A stretch of 64,000 bases of DNA, taken from the NCBI GenBank assembly GCA_020205615.1, contig CM035170.1, forward strand, positions 37,670,143-37,734,142, given 5' to 3'. Below the pieces are notes generated by a model, which was not told where the DNA came from, made no database searches, and saw only the letters and a program-made list of their open reading frames with translations. Origin of the DNA: Panax quinquefolius (lineage: Eukaryota; Streptophyta; Magnoliopsida; Apiales; Araliaceae). This document shows positions 50,969 to 63,844 of the stretch, piece by piece (within the stretch, counting starts at the first letter, position 1; every line of letters starts with the position of its first letter). A program made the position numbers and the translations under genes.

Positions 50969-51089
50969 TCCCACAAACATGCGGTAACCCAAAAACACAT
51001 ATAACTTTAATTCCCTTCTTTCCAAGGTATCTTCCCCCACCCACCCTTTTCTTCCCACCACACACACACATATTAAAAACACATGCACA

Positions 51090-51177
<88 letters not shown>

Positions 51178-51225
51178 CTCTTTCAAGGCATTCAACAAAT
51201 ACTCCCACCATCACCACCTTCCATA

Positions 51226-51277
<52 letters not shown>

Positions 51278-51429
51278 TCACATGCTATATATATATAACA
51301 CATTCACACACACACACAAATTATATATATAATCACACACTTCCCTCTCTTCCAAGGAAACTATCCCCACCCCTTTTTTCTTTTTTCTTCATCCCATACA
51401 CATTTCTTCCCACCATTCCCCACTTTCAT

Positions 51430-51480
<51 letters not shown>

Positions 51481-51606
51481 CCACATAGTTTTCATTTTCT
51501 TCCCATATACACACACACACCTTACACCTTTCACTTTTCAAAGAACTTTGTCACTTTCACACACATCACTTCTCACTTCTTTTCCACCACTTTCCACTCA
51601 CACATT

Positions 51607-51641
<35 letters not shown>

Positions 51642-51690
51642 TATATATACACACACACACATCACATGCTTATATATATAAATTCCCTCC
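50910..51690. repeat. Microsatellite-rich block, C 5' LTR
   Basis: (AT)n at 50914-50966, (CA)n at about 51091-51131 running into (TA)n to 51172, then 51229-51275, 51434-51475 and 51609-51636. ORFs here such as Cys-Val or His-Thr repeats are translations of these tracts. Confidence 0.9.
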
Positions 51691-52524
51691 CCTTTATGTA
51701 TACTCCCCCCCCCATTTCCAAAATCATTTCTTCCACACGTGGGCCCCACATATGGCCCCCACCTTTATTATAAAGAATAAATTTTTATCGATTATTTTGA
51801 AAATGGGTAAATAGGGGTCCAAATAATACGTCAATATTTATAACAAATACTTCATAAAAATCACTTCAATATTTTTAACAACATTTATCATCTTTATTAT
51901 AATTCGCAATATTTAACAACCAGATCGTTCACATGAATGAGGGGGCTTTCTAATAAGAATTTCTCCCTATTGGCGCGCAATTAGGTGACCAAACATCTCC
52001 TTAACAGAACTTCTAGACATCTTTAATATTGCAAATAATAATATGAATAACTTGTCATCTCAATTATTGATTTAATAATATATAAAATATTGATAATAAT
52101 AAAATTAAATAACGTGAGATACTGTGCATCAATTAATGTATCAATAATTGAACAAAACTGAGTGACTTCTCACGTAAACATCAATAATCAATATTGTGTG
52201 CTACTATGCAACCACGTGTATTATTGTACTTTTACTACTGGGTAGTTCAACATTCTAACGGTAAAACTTACGCCGTTATTTTCATAAAAAGATATTTCTG
52301 TCATTTTCTCATTCCGACAATAATTCCGCTATGGGGTCCACCAATGATTGCGTCGTTGTACGAATATTCCCCGACCAATCGAATATTTTATAACCACTTG
52401 CTTACTTTGCAAAATTTGTAAATATTACCCACAACTATAATATTATATCAAATCCACACTATAATATTAAAAAAATAATTTCTAGAAAATCAAATCTTTT
52501 ATTCATAAAATTTGGGGTCTTACA

Positions 52525-53289
52525 GTTATAGACTGATAGGATTATCTGATAATATGTTTAGGTTATTTTAAATACTATAATGATATTATTCTAATTGGTA
52601 TATCAATATTATTTATATATTAGGTTCAGACAAAGCTTATTAAATTGCATAGCGGTAATTAATCAACGGTTTAGGCAAGTTTTACTTAATTCTACTTAGA
52701 GTTGTTTCATTCAGATATGCTTATGAATAATCTTTGTTGATTGCCATTGTAGAATTGTAATCTGTACATATTGCATGTATAAGTCAGGTATGAAAGGCTG
52801 ATCACCTTCATTACCATTCGGTCCAGATATATTTGTTCATGTTTAATACTTGTTCAGTCAAAAGTTTGTTCGTGCTAATTTACAACTATATTGTTGAATT
52901 ATAGCCAGCTTATTATTCAGATTCTTTCAATCATGATATATCCTTATATAAATTTAAAATTGTTGGGCAACCTTCATGCTCACCCTTGCTATATCATGAT
53001 AAAACATTGCAAATTAAGGCGAATGCGTTGGATACAAGGAAAGGTTAAAGACAGTTCCAACTTTAAGATAATGTGTGCAGCTAGATTTGTAATAGTAATG
53101 TATGATAATAATGTTATATTTTAGACAAGTTATGAATTGTGTATAAGTTAAGGTTACTCGACCTTGGGGAAAAATGTGTAAGGTTATTGTATAAACAATT
53201 TATGTTTATATATTCCGCAAATAGTAATAGTTGTAGAGTGATTGTACCAGATCCGCGGTGATTCAGGACCCGAATTCGGGGCTCTCATA
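52525..53289 (+). repeat. Element B 5' LTR, third piece
   Basis: Starts with the right target duplication GTTAT of C and continues as 58216 onward in the 3' LTR. It ends GGGGCTCTCATA. It contains CATGCTCACCCTTGC near 52974-52988. The 77-codon ORF at 52891-53124 is LTR sequence. Confidence 0.9.
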
Positions 53290-55072
53290 GTTGGTATCAA
53301 AGCTTTAGGTTATGAACCATCGGTAGGAATACCTGAGACTAATAACCGCAGTGATTAGGATAAGTACTAACTCAAATAGAGTTAATTGGTCGTTAAGATT
53401 CAAAGACGAATCTCATGAAGTTATAAGATCTGAGTTCTTAACTCGATAATAAAAGTTGAACAGTAGTGATGAATAGATCTAGTCTAAAGGACTAAAAGAA
53501 CAGTGATAGGAGATCGTAAAACAAAACGATCAAGACATAGAAATGAATCGTAATATATATGATGAGATCACTCCGTGATCTGATAAAGTGATATCATGGA
53601 AAAGAATCAATCTAATGATTGAATAGTTTACAACAAGATTGCTGAGTGTCAGTTGTATTATGAATTGGTACAGATTCAGGAAAGGGTTATGAATACGAGT
53701 TGAATGAAATTCGTATTGAGAAGGGAGTTAAGATTAGGTGGGGATTTCAATTGAGGACTCATGTCCAAGAAAATTGAGTCAGTATGATTCCTTGTATGTA
53801 TGGGGAATTGTACTTGGTGTAAAACCACTTAGTTTCTGGCAATGATAATCATTGAAATATTTGTGTCGCGCTATTTGCTATATGCATGTTAAGAGGGTGA
53901 TTCCTTTCTCATGTGTATAATAGATAGATAGGTTATATGTAGAGAATATAAGGTTAAGTACGAGTTCTTAAAACTCATACTTATGTGACATTCTTGATTC
54001 GTAGTTATATGAAATGTTTATGAACCCCTCAGCGAATGGACGTCAAAGGTTTGACTAGGACAAGTTCTTAAACTCATATGATTGTGGCAAGTTCATGAAC
54101 TCATAAGTGTGGTTTGACGAACTAGGTATAGTTGTGTGTAATTGGAGTATTAAAGATAATAGGAATAGATAGATTATTTAAGCAAATGATAATTAGTGGA
54201 GACATAGGTTTTTCAAAAGTCCTAGCTATGCTAGACTTCGAAATTTTGACATCAAGCTAAATACGAACTATGTGCTTTTGAAAAAAAAAATGTAAACTCG
54301 TAATCATTTTTGGAACGGTTTAAAGTATAGTCTATGCTACTTATTTCGGCTAGACCCAAATGATTTGAAATATCAAAATATATTTTTATTTATCACTCAT
54401 GTACCATGTAACCTGGTACAGAGATGATAAAAGTTGATAGAGTTATAAATGTAGGAATAGTTAGTGTGAATTCGATCTAAAAATCATTGTTCTACTATTG
54501 TATGATGTGTTATGACAAAGTTATACGATGACGGCATCCTCAAACAGACTGTTAATACAGTACGGCATCATGATGTCATTCTCAAAAATATTTTCAAAAA
54601 TATTAATTTGCCAACGGGGTTTGGCTACACCTAAATAATTCGATTTAATTGAATTATTGATATGAGTCTATGCTATTCGATTCAGCTAGACTAATGTTTA
54701 TAAAACTCTAAGAGTTCTTTGAAAATTTTCCTGAACCAAATTATTTTGGTGCGGAATCCATTAAGACTGAGGTAAAATTTTTGTGCATATAGCAGTGACG
54801 AGAAACAGATTCGACCAGTAGTACTTAATAAGTACAGGGCATACCGGGCTAATTACCCACTATGACCGTAAGTTATGACGGTTAACGGATGAATTTCCAT
54901 ATAACCTTTGCGAAAATGATAGACAATAGTCTATATAACCCCTTAGCATAATTGAAATTTTTTAATTCTTGTGAGGAATGTATTGGGTAGCATGTAAGGC
55001 TGAGTATGAATGGTGTATGGTGTATGGTGTAAGGTAAATTTCGGGGACAAAATTTTTAGAAGAAGGGGTGAA
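53290..55072 (+). other. Interior of element B, non-coding
   Basis: Primer site TGGTATCAAAGC (53292-53303) and polypurine-like AGAAGAAGGGGTGAA (55058-55072) mark the ends. Between them I see no gag, protease, RT or integrase signal and no long ORF. It contains CAAGTTC(T/A)TGAACTCAT-type short repeats near 53960-54105. GGTAAATTTCGGGGAC near the 3' end resembles the D and C 3' interior end. B is therefore non-autonomous. Confidence 0.8.
53292..53303 (+). promoter_or_regulatory. Primer-binding site of element B
   Basis: TGGTATCAAAGC two bases after the 5' LTR, the same tRNA-Met-type site as in element 1 and C. Confidence 0.85.
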
Positions 55073-58000
55073 TGTGACAACTCGAGAATTTAGAAAATTT
55101 TTAAAATTTTAATTAATTTATTTAAGGTTCAATATTAGAACCTAGACAAGAAAATAAGTGTATGCGTTTGATATTTTTGAGAAGGAATTTTGAGGATTTC
55201 AAAATTCTGTGAAGGATTTTGGTGAATTATTCAAGATTAAGCGTATAAGAGTATATGTTCTGTGTATATGGTTATATGTGTACAGTAAGTGGTTAAGGGT
55301 CAAGGGTTGACCAGATATACCCTAATATTATATTAAGAACGTCAACGTTCAGTTAGAAAATTCTTACGATTATAAGAAACCCTAAAATCGGTTCTGGAAA
55401 CCCTAATTTCAGTTCCGAAAATTCGAAACCCTAATTTGGTAATTCAAATGCTAGTATAAGGTTTAAACATTATTAATAATTACCTAATTAGGGATAACCC
55501 TAATTGATTTAGAAAACCCTAATTTTTGGATTAGAAACCCTAATTTATGATTAGGGAAAACCTAATTGTTAATTTAATAATTTTAATGTTAATTAAGAAA
55601 CCTTAGTCCTAATTCAAGTATTAGGAAACCCTACACTAATTAGGAAATCTAATTTCTAAATTAGAAAGATTATTTTTCTATTTAAAATCCTAATGACCAA
55701 TTTTGACCCTAATTGCTAAATTAGCAATTTTAATTAGGAAATAATTATCCTAATTAGCAAGCTTGGATTATGATTATGAAATTTTAATATAATTAGAAAA
55801 TTCTAATTATAATTTAGAAATATTAATTTTCTATTTTGAAAACCTAATTTAGAAATTCTAGAATTTATTTTTAAAACCTAAGGGTTCAAACCCTAAACCC
55901 TAAGGGTTAGGGCAAAAGATCACGTTGCCATTAAATTTGTGTGCAAAATGACCTTAATATCCTTATTGCATTATTTGACTTAACTTATAAATCTAGTCCT
56001 ATCTTGGGTTGGTGAGCTACCCTAGCACTAGCATGAGACTTATTTGTCTAGCAATCAGCCATCTAGATCAGCCAACATGCATTGCATTAAGTCATTTATA
56101 TAGATTAAGAGATAGAAAATGGTTACTTCCATTTTCATTTTTCTCCAAGCACTTCTCTCTCTAAAATCCGAAAATGGGGAGTGGAAGAGAGTAAGATACA
56201 AAGCTAAGATCATGTGTTAGCATCCCAATATCATATCACTAAGATCAGAATCAAGGATCAAAGTTAGAAAATGTATAAACCCTAAAATTTCGAAATCGGT
56301 GATCTTATATTATATATTGTAATTGATTGTTTAAAGTTATATATTAAGGTGTCACTTGATGATCTGGGTTGCTATATAGTGAATCCATAACATCAAAGTG
56401 CTCGAAATAGTCTTTTTAAGAAATTTGGGAAAAGATGGAGAAATGGCCTGACAGATATATGTTAGAGGCCTTAAATCTCTCTGTGTTAATGGTTAGGTGT
56501 GTTTTATGTTGTAGATCTGTTCTTTGTTGTTAGGGCTTGGATCTGAGACTTGAATCAAGCTCAGATCATGTGTTTATTGCAAGTTATGATTGGTCAAAGT
56601 GTGTTGACCGAGCACGACTTCTGGAAATCTAGGCAAACCCAAAAACCCAAAAAATCTGACAGTGATATTGTAGGCCTTGATCTTGCTTGTCTTTTATGTT
56701 TTATGTCACGTTGTTGTTTTGTAGTTGTAGCATGACATGAGGACTACATGTTAAAGCCTTTAGATCACCCAGATCCATAACAGAAACGATGTTATAGACT
56801 GTCAAACAGGGGTTGACCATCATGTCGGATGAAGATTCTGGAAAACCCAGAAATCTTCAAAGGCAGTTCTTGGCATGCACTTTGACCAGCCTTTATATGT
56901 CTTATGTGATGTTGTTGTTATGATCTAATGCTATAAAATTGTACACTAACATCAATACTACATGACTGAATCAATAAAACACCCTAACCAAGCTGGGGAC
57001 GTGGAGATTAAAAGGACCAAAATAGCACCTACGTCTATTCTTCATTTTCTGGAAAACCTAGAAATGAAGAACATCATTGTCAGATTTTTTAGAGGCTCAA
57101 ATCTTCTAAGTGTACAATTGTATGGCCTTGAACTTAGTTTTAGTTTTTGTATTACATGAGTACTACAATTATAACTCATTAGAAAATCCAGAAGAGTGAT
57201 AACCCAGAATCTAGAACCGGTCAAACAAGACACCTTGTCTACTGACATGCGTTTCTGAGTTTGATGAAGAACATGCCAAGAACACCTATAGCGACGGGTC
57301 TGTCGCTAGAGGGCCATTTTAGTAATTATTAATTTCTAAAAATGATTATTTTAATTAAATAAATAGAAATAAATAGTTTTTAATTATTAAAAATACAAAA
57401 TAAATTCCTAAAAATTATTTTAAAGTCTGAAAATTAGTTTTTAATTATTTTGAGTATATTTCATAAATATTTAATATTTTTAGAATATAAATGGTATTTA
57501 ATTTATTTAATTATAATATTAAATAAATTATTTCAAAATGATTTTAATACATGAAAAATTATATTATGGTAAAAGAAAATATTTTAAGTGACTTTTAATA
57601 TTTTGTGATGAATTTTATTAATTAATTAATATTAATGATAATTAATTTATTTAATAACTATATTAAATAAATTATGGAAAAATAGAATTAATGATTTAAA
57701 AATCATATAAAAATGATTTAAGTGTTATAAAAATATTTGAAGTTATAAAATATAACTTTTGATATTTTGTCATAAAAATATTAATATTTTAATATTAATA
57801 GCAATTATCGGATAATGAATTTAATTGTTTAAAAATCATATAAAGGTGATTTTAAAGTATTAAAATACTTTGTGAAATTATAAATATATTATAATATTAT
57901 GACATGTATTTCATTAATATTTGATAATAAGTATTAATGATAAAGGAATTATGTGGTATTTAATTCGTATAAATACGTTTTTAATGATTGAAAATTCACG

Positions 58001-58942
58001 ATAAATAATAATAATTATTTGAAAATTATTACGAGCTTATGAAAAATATTTTGACTAGTAATATAATTATCTAAGTTAATTGTTAAGTGTTAGGCACAGT
58101 TTAATTGAACTTAAACTTGAAATTTTGTCCGACTAGACCGTCGGGATGTTAGAATGTTGCCGAATTCAATTTAGAATGAAATAGTTTGACTTGAGGATTG
58201 GTTTTATGTGTGTTATAGACTGATAGGATTATGTGATAATGTGTTTAGGTTATTTTAAATACTATAATGATATTATTTATATATTAGGTTCAGACAAAGC
58301 TTATTAAATTGCATAGCGGTAATCTACGGTTCAGGCAAGTTTTACTTAACTCTACTTAGAGTTGTTTCATTCAGATATGCTTATGGATAATCATTGTTGA
58401 TTGCCATTGTAGAATTGTACTCTGTACATATTGCATGTATAAGTCAGGTATGAAAGGCTGATCACCTTCTTTACCATTCGGTCCAGATATATTTTTTCAT
58501 GTTTAATACTTGTTCAGTCAAAAGTTTGTTCGTGTTAATTCACAACTATATTGTTGACTTATAGCCAGCTTATTATTCAGATTCTTTCAATCATGATATA
58601 TCCTTAAATAAATTTAAACTTGCTGGGCAATATTCATGCTCACCCTTGCTATATCATGATAAAACATTGCAGATTAAGGCGAATGCGTTGGATACAAGGA
58701 AAGGTTAAAGAAAGTTCCAGCTTTAAGATAATGTGTGCAGCTAGATTTGCAATAGTATTGTATGATAATAATGTTATATGTTAGATAAGTTATGAATTAT
58801 GTATAAGTTAAGGTTATTCGACTTTGGGGAAAAATGTGTAAGGTTATTGTATAAACAATTTATGTTTATATCTTCCGCAATAGTTATAGAATGATTGTAC
58901 CAGATCCGCGGTGATTTAGGACCCGGATTTGGGGCTGTCACA
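55073..58942 (+). repeat. Element B, 3' LTR (intact reference copy)
   Basis: 3,870 bp, TGTGACAACTCGAG to GGGGCTGTCACA. It has the telo-box tract once (55315-55912), the 5' LTR duplicated block once, and empty sites for X (~57310) and C (~58214), so it dates both as later than B. ORFs at 56550-56735 and 56962-57159 are LTR sequence with no recognisable product. Confidence 0.92.
55315..55912 (+). repeat. Telo-box tract, B 3' LTR
   Basis: Same AACCCTAA-type motifs and terminal AACCCTAAGGGTT cluster as in the 5' LTR. Confidence 0.75.
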
Positions 58943-59387
58943 CGCACCGATTCAAAGAACAAATGTAGCGCACCCGCGCCCTACCTGCAGAACTTTAGAA
59001 ATTTTCTAAGTGTTCAAGTTTTGAAAACTTGTTTTTAAAACCTTATGTAATTAACATGAAGACATGTCAAGCATATAATAATATGTTAATTAACTTATGT
59101 TATGTGATTAATTAATAAAACTTAAAAGTCCAATAACATATTCAAATAGTAATGTTGGGATTCGATAGGTATATCGAACTATTGATTAATGGATATTGTG
59201 AATGTATTGATATGTAGGATTTAATAAAGAACGTGAATTAATTGTATCTTGTGCAAGAGGCAAGTTTCTAAACCTTACTTTTATATTGAGCAAATATTCT
59301 ATTTCTAAATTATTATTTTTAAGCCAGTTCCTTAAATTCTAAATTACTCATTGATCAAGTCTTATAATTGTATTTTATATCGAGTAA
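58943..59387 (+). repeat. Element A 3' LTR, second piece
   Basis: From the right edge of B to CACTA2. It starts with a short GC-rich stretch (GCGCACCCGCGCC), then AT-rich sequence. It ends with TAA, the target duplication of CACTA2. Confidence 0.75.
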
Positions 59388-59735
59388 CACTACAAGAAAA
59401 TGGTCTATCAACGATCGCTTAATAGCGACCGCATGTAATCATGAGATAACTATCGTATTTGCGTGCGATCGGCCCGATAATCGTCGATAAAATCTAGTCG
59501 CTAGAATGCACATCAGCGACCCCTATTAGCGACCGACCCATCGGCGGCAGATATTCACACTCTACCGAAATGATAAATTCGATCGCTAAATTTGAGTCAA
59601 TGAGGTCCATGACCAAAGTCGACGTGGTCCACGCGATGGCGATGACCACCATCGGTGATGTTGAGACCCTCAATATGTCAGTAGTCGCTAATAACTATCA
59701 GCGACAACATGCGGTCGCTGATATGAAAAAAATTA
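59388..59735. repeat. CACTA2 left subterminal repeats (AGCGACC)
   Basis: About ten AGCGACC / GGTCGCT motifs, several as pairs such as GCGACAACATGCGGTCGC. The plus ORF at 59570-59761 is made of these. Confidence 0.8.
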
Positions 59736-60204
59736 AAAAAACATATTTTTCTGTTTTATAGAATTCCCAAAAACCTGTACCTGTTTTGTACCTGCTTTAT
59801 CCCAACACACAATCACAACAATATAAACAGCATTCATAACAATATAAACATCATTCATCGTCCACCAACATACACCAAACTAGTATTTAAACCTTTAGAA
59901 CCCAATATGAATTGAATAAATATAATAACATTTCAAAACTTGTTTAAGTAACATACAGACATCCAAATAATGAATATACAAGTACAAGCTTATACTATAA
60001 CTACAAAACTGATCTAAAGCAGGTACGTCAAGCATCATCGCCTCCTTGATCACCCTGTAATTAACAAAATAATAAAATAAGTTACAAATATAGTAACTAT
60101 GTTGATACTGATATATATTACGACAATATATACAACAAATTGATTTTATACCTCGTCGCCATCCCCATGCTGTCCTGCTGCTGCTGCTGTCGCTACTGCT
60201 TCAG

Positions 60205-60510
60205 CTAACTCCTCAAGATCAAGAGCCTCAGATGCCCGCCAAGTATCTTCAAAAGATTTCGATCTCGACATATAGCTCTCACACAGTCAGCCGAAGTGTG
60301 AACAACTAGATGACTCGATGACTGTGAAGACTGGGTAGTAGAGCTGCCTGAGCTACTAAAGGATGGGCGTCGTCGTTGTCCTTGACCTTTAATGTAGTTC
60401 TTCATCACAACGGACGCCCTCACCCACAACTCTTGATCAATAGTCGGACGTGGAGTGCCTTCAGGATAGCGCTCATTCAATAAACGCTTATAAGTATCCT
60501 GTCATCATGT
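60205..60510 (-). pseudogene. CACTA2: fragment of an En/Spm-type transposon-associated protein
   Basis: On the minus strand, after an ACAG acceptor-like site near 60500: DTYKRLLNERYPEGTPRPTID, then QELWVRASVVMKNYIKGQGQ, RRRPSFSSSGSSTTQSSQ and a tail. The ERYPEGTPRP...ELWVRA pattern is, as I recall it, common in the second protein of plant CACTA elements (Ptta/En/Spm families); its role is probably DNA binding at the ends. About 100 codons, open to the stop at 60205. It lacks the rest of the protein. Confidence 0.6.
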
Positions 60511-60536
60511 TAACAATTAAATAGTTAAAAATAAAT

Positions 60537-60668
60537 TCTTTAAGCACTTGGCAACCAGCTCTAAATTCAGCTGTAGCACCTATCTGGGCACTTAACTTTC
60601 GTCGTGCCATCCAACTACGGTCTGAATAGAGGTCCATAATACCACGATACCTACTACAGACAACATTA
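60537..60668 (-). pseudogene. CACTA2: upstream exon-like piece of the same protein
   Basis: Minus strand reading RYRGIMDLYSDRSWMARRK, LSAQIGATAEFRAGCQVLK. It would precede the 60205-60510 piece after a short intron whose donor I cannot place. The upstream part of this frame (to 60820) is translation of a minisatellite. Confidence 0.4.
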
Positions 60669-60678
60669 TAAATGTTAA

Positions 60679-60825
60679 CATATGACTTGAGCATATATAC
60701 TTGTAACCATATGACTTGAGCATACTTGTAAGCATGCATATGATTAACATTTAAGCATACTTGTAAGCATATGACTTGAGCATACTTGTAACCATATGAC
60801 TTGAGCATACTTGTAAGCATATGAG
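60679..60825. repeat. Minisatellite (ATATGACTTGAGCATACTTG)
   Basis: Four to five copies of a ~32-bp unit, CATATGACTTGAGCATACTT plus GTAA(C/G), inside CACTA2. Confidence 0.85.
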
Positions 60826-60829
60826 AAAC

Positions 60830-62415
60830 TTTAAATGTTATTAAATTTAGTATGAGAAACTAAGTAAATTCTACTTAGTTTAATAGTTATATTATATCAT
60901 GTTATTTTATTTTAATTTGTTTTAAATTTGTTTTTATTGTTTATCGTAAGTGAATACGTAAGGTATTTCATTCATGCTAGCTTTATATCAGAGTTAAAGT
61001 ATCTCATTTGTACAAGGCTTCATGCCAAGAATTGAAGACTACCACCATCTAAGGCTTCACGCTAAGAATTGAAGAGTCCATCTAAGGCCTCGGCTAACAT
61101 GTTTTAAGATTATACCCGTCACGGTCCCTTTCTATAATCTTTTATGTTTTAGGATAGTCACAACTTGGTTGAGCAATTTATAGCTTCTATAACATTTTTG
61201 TAGCTTTATTCTTGTATACATAAGTGTTAAATATCCTTATTTTTCTGTTATAGCCAAAATAGTCTCTTTATTGACCAAGTGTGTCTAGTTACCTTCTCTG
61301 TTGCACTAACAGTTATCACTGCCTATTTTGGCTTAACAGCCCCCCAATAGCTTACCATGCTGACAACCAAGCTTGGCTTGGCCCCGTGAGGCTTGGCTAA
61401 GCTTGGCGTGGCCTCGTGTGGCCTCGCGGCCCCAAGCCAAACCCAACCATCAGCTCCAACAGTCCCTTAATAGGCTCTAGTGGATCACCAATATATTTAT
61501 ATCCAATTGATAACCAATAATGGGCATAGCTTTCCTATAACCAAAAGCTATTATATATTTTAAACCTAAAATTGTTCACAATAAAAGAGGTAAAAAAATT
61601 TCAACTACAAACTTATACTTATAATACTTAAGAAAATTTTGCCAGAGTCTCCCCTACAATATGGACTAGCCACATGCACAACGGCATGCATATATGGACA
61701 TTTCTAGGCACCCAAAACACAAACCAAGAGAAATATACAAATTCCCAATACAATAAGACCAAAACAATAACGATTGAAGTGCAATGTTCATTATAATGAT
61801 AAGTAGTCGATTAGGAGAATTACTATCAAGTTTAAATGCATTACACTGAGGGTTAAAGATGCAAGTTCATGTACAGCCACATAATTATCTATATTATAGA
61901 CAAACACATATGAAAAAGGGTAATTTTTTAAACAAAGAACCAACAATAATTTTTGAAAAGAAAACAATGTTGCTTAGTAGCTCAATCAACCTAACAATAT
62001 CCAAAGAAAATAGTCAGAATATTCATGGACTTTAGATGATTATGTCAAATGCAAGAACCTTTCTATGCAAGGACAATGGTAAGCAAGCAATAATAATCAA
62101 ATTCTATTTGTATGGAGTAATTGAGATACTAAAAACAAATTACAACAAAAACATAAACGAATTACCCAATACCCAAATTAGGGTTACCAGATTTGATGAC
62201 AAAAACCTATTTTAAAACAAAAACAAATTACCCAATTCGATAGGTGACTAAACGAATTACCCAATACACGGTGTATTCATGCACACAATCGCCAAATCCA
62301 AAGAATTCACATACAATTTCAAACACGAATCAAGAAATTACAATGAATTAAGATAAATACCTATTTAATTAGAAGATTTGCTCAAACTCATTTGAAAATA
62401 GTCTCTCTCCTTAGG
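60830..62415. other. CACTA2 middle, non-coding
   Basis: No ORF or protein homology seen. Near 61365-61440 a GC-richer patch has repeated GCTTGGC(T/C)TGGCC-like units. Confidence 0.55.
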
Positions 62416-62419
62416 CAGG

Positions 62420-62478
62420 TGATAGGTGGCCGGTGTTAGGTGGCCGGTGGCAGGTGGTAGGTGGTAAGTGGCGGCGGC
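62420..62478 (+). repeat. G-rich GGTGG repeat in CACTA2
   Basis: Eight or so GGTGG / GGTGGCCGG units within 60 bp, possibly able to form a G-quadruplex. It begins the 70-codon ORF at 62433, which I do not accept as a gene. Confidence 0.6.
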
Positions 62479-62589
62479 GACGACCGAACTCCTCTTCCAC
62501 TCCCCCCTTTCTCCCTCTTCTCTCTATTTCGGAGCTCCCTCTTTTTTTCCTTCTCTGTTCTGTGTCGAACGAATGCCTGATACTGATTT

Positions 62590-62904
62590 CATTTAGGTTG
62601 ATCAGCGACCGCTATCTGCGACCACATGCAGTCGCTGATTTTTAATGACATGGACTTATCAGCGACCACATACGGTCGCTGATTATAAGTGGTCGTAAAA
62701 ACCCACGCCAAGATTTCCAGCTAAATTTTGGGTGGGAAATTTGTTCTAGCGACCGATCTGAATCGCTGCGTCGTCACGATATAACTTAGCTTAATTGGAT
62801 TATATATAATGGTCGTCACGATATCGGTCGCTATTATGAATATTAGCGACCGTATATGTGGTCGCTGATAGAATTGGTCGCTAATAGACCTTTTTTTTGT
62901 AGTG
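62590..62904. repeat. CACTA2 right subterminal repeats (AGCGACC)
   Basis: Pairs such as AGCGACCGCTATCTGCGACC and GCGACCACATACGGTCGC, then the terminal inverted repeat. It mirrors the left side. Confidence 0.8.
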
Positions 62905-63844
62905 TAAGCTCTTGTTCTTAATTGTTCAAGTTCAAGACTTCATATTAGATGCTATAATTCTTTTAAAGCATGAATTCAGTTATACAATACTTATTTCGAT
63001 TGTATATTTTTTTTGAATTTTATTCAATTGAATATCAGTTATTGTTGAACCATGTAAGACTAGCGAACCCTTATTGATTCGACTAGTCCATAGTTGATGA
63101 ACGTTCTCAATTTCAGAACCCTTGTTGAATTTATCCAAACCAAACTTCCTTTGGTGTGGACTCTAATGTCAAACTGAGATGAACAACCCTGTATAGGGGA
63201 TTACTTATGCTTTAGCATTAAGATATTGTGCACAGTATGGTATTAAGGGCTGATCCCCCTAAGTACGAGTAGAAGAGTCCATAGTCTTATGACGGTTAAA
63301 GGTTTCAAGTATAACCCTTGACAACCTATGACATAGTTCAAGGTCTTATGACCCTCAGAAGTTCTTTTGATTCTTGTTATTCATTCTTGATTCAAAAGTT
63401 AAGTTCCTTATTTCAGAAGTCTTTGATTCACTCGCATGTTATTATTTGTTGTTACATTATTATACTTGTGGGAAATCGTGCTCACTCTTGTATAATAATA
63501 ACATTGCAGTTAAGAACGAAAGGTCCGACGAGCCTTCTACTAGCAAAGGCAAGGGCAAGATCAACAAGTGATGAAGACTTGTTGTTTATTTGTTATGTTA
63601 CATTTTAGACTTATGACAATATTGTTTAAGACTTAATATTTGTTTATGTTTCCGCATTTGAGATTTAAGGTTAGTATGACTTGGGATTGATGTATTTATT
63701 TTAGATGATGTAACTCCTTAAGGAGGAGATTTATTTTTATCTAATTTATGGTTTCATTTATTATGGGTAGATAGACATATGATGTTTGTATAGTGAACAC
63801 CAAATCACGTGAGAATTAAAGTACCCAGATTTGGGGGTGTCACA
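62905..63844 (+). repeat. Element A 3' LTR, third piece (LTR end)
   Basis: Contains CGTGCTCACTCTTG (63477), a KGKGKINK-like reading (artefact) and TTTATGTTTCCGC (63642), and ends CCCAGATTTGGGGGTGTCACA at 63844, the usual end of this LTR type. The two overlapping ORFs at 63318-63608 are LTR sequence. Confidence 0.8.

Larger units (their letters stand above)
43283..52524 (-). mobile_element. Element C: Ty3/gypsy retrotransposon, internally deleted, minus strand
   Basis: GTTAT flanks it (43278-43282 and 52525-52529), and the 3' LTR of B shows the empty site GTGTGTTATAGACTG at about 58210. On the minus strand: 5' LTR 52524-48995, primer site 48992-48981, gag 48813-47644, protease from 47643, then fragments of RNase H and the integrase C-terminus, polypurine tract 46767-46756, 3' LTR 46754-43283. 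Reverse transcriptase and the integrase core are deleted. The LTRs are related to D and element 1, so this is the nearest coding relative of those families in the window. Confidence 0.93.
48995..52524 (-). repeat. Element C, 5' LTR
   Basis: 3,530 bp. Its inner end reads TCATA instead of TCACA. It contains the U3 hairpin (51973-51951), microsatellites 50910-51690, TATA 50713-50706, minisatellite 50145-50046 and hairpin array 2 at 49836-49535. Length differences from the 3' LTR lie mainly in the AT and CA tracts. Confidence 0.92.
59388..62904. mobile_element. CACTA2: 3.5-kb CACTA transposon
   Basis: Starts CACTACAAGAAAATGGTC and ends as the inverse of CACTACAAAAAAAAGGTC, with the 3-bp duplication TAA on both sides (59385-59387, 62905-62907). 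Both subterminal regions are rich in AGCGACC / GGTCGCT motifs, many in palindromic pairs. It contains minus-strand remnants of a plant En/Spm-associated protein but no transposase catalytic domain, so it is non-autonomous. Confidence 0.9.

Noticed and set aside
50891..51814. ORFs with long Ile-Tyr, Cys-Val or His-Thr repeats in the C LTRs (also 45107-45562, 40669-41314)
   Set aside because: Translations of AT and CA microsatellites.
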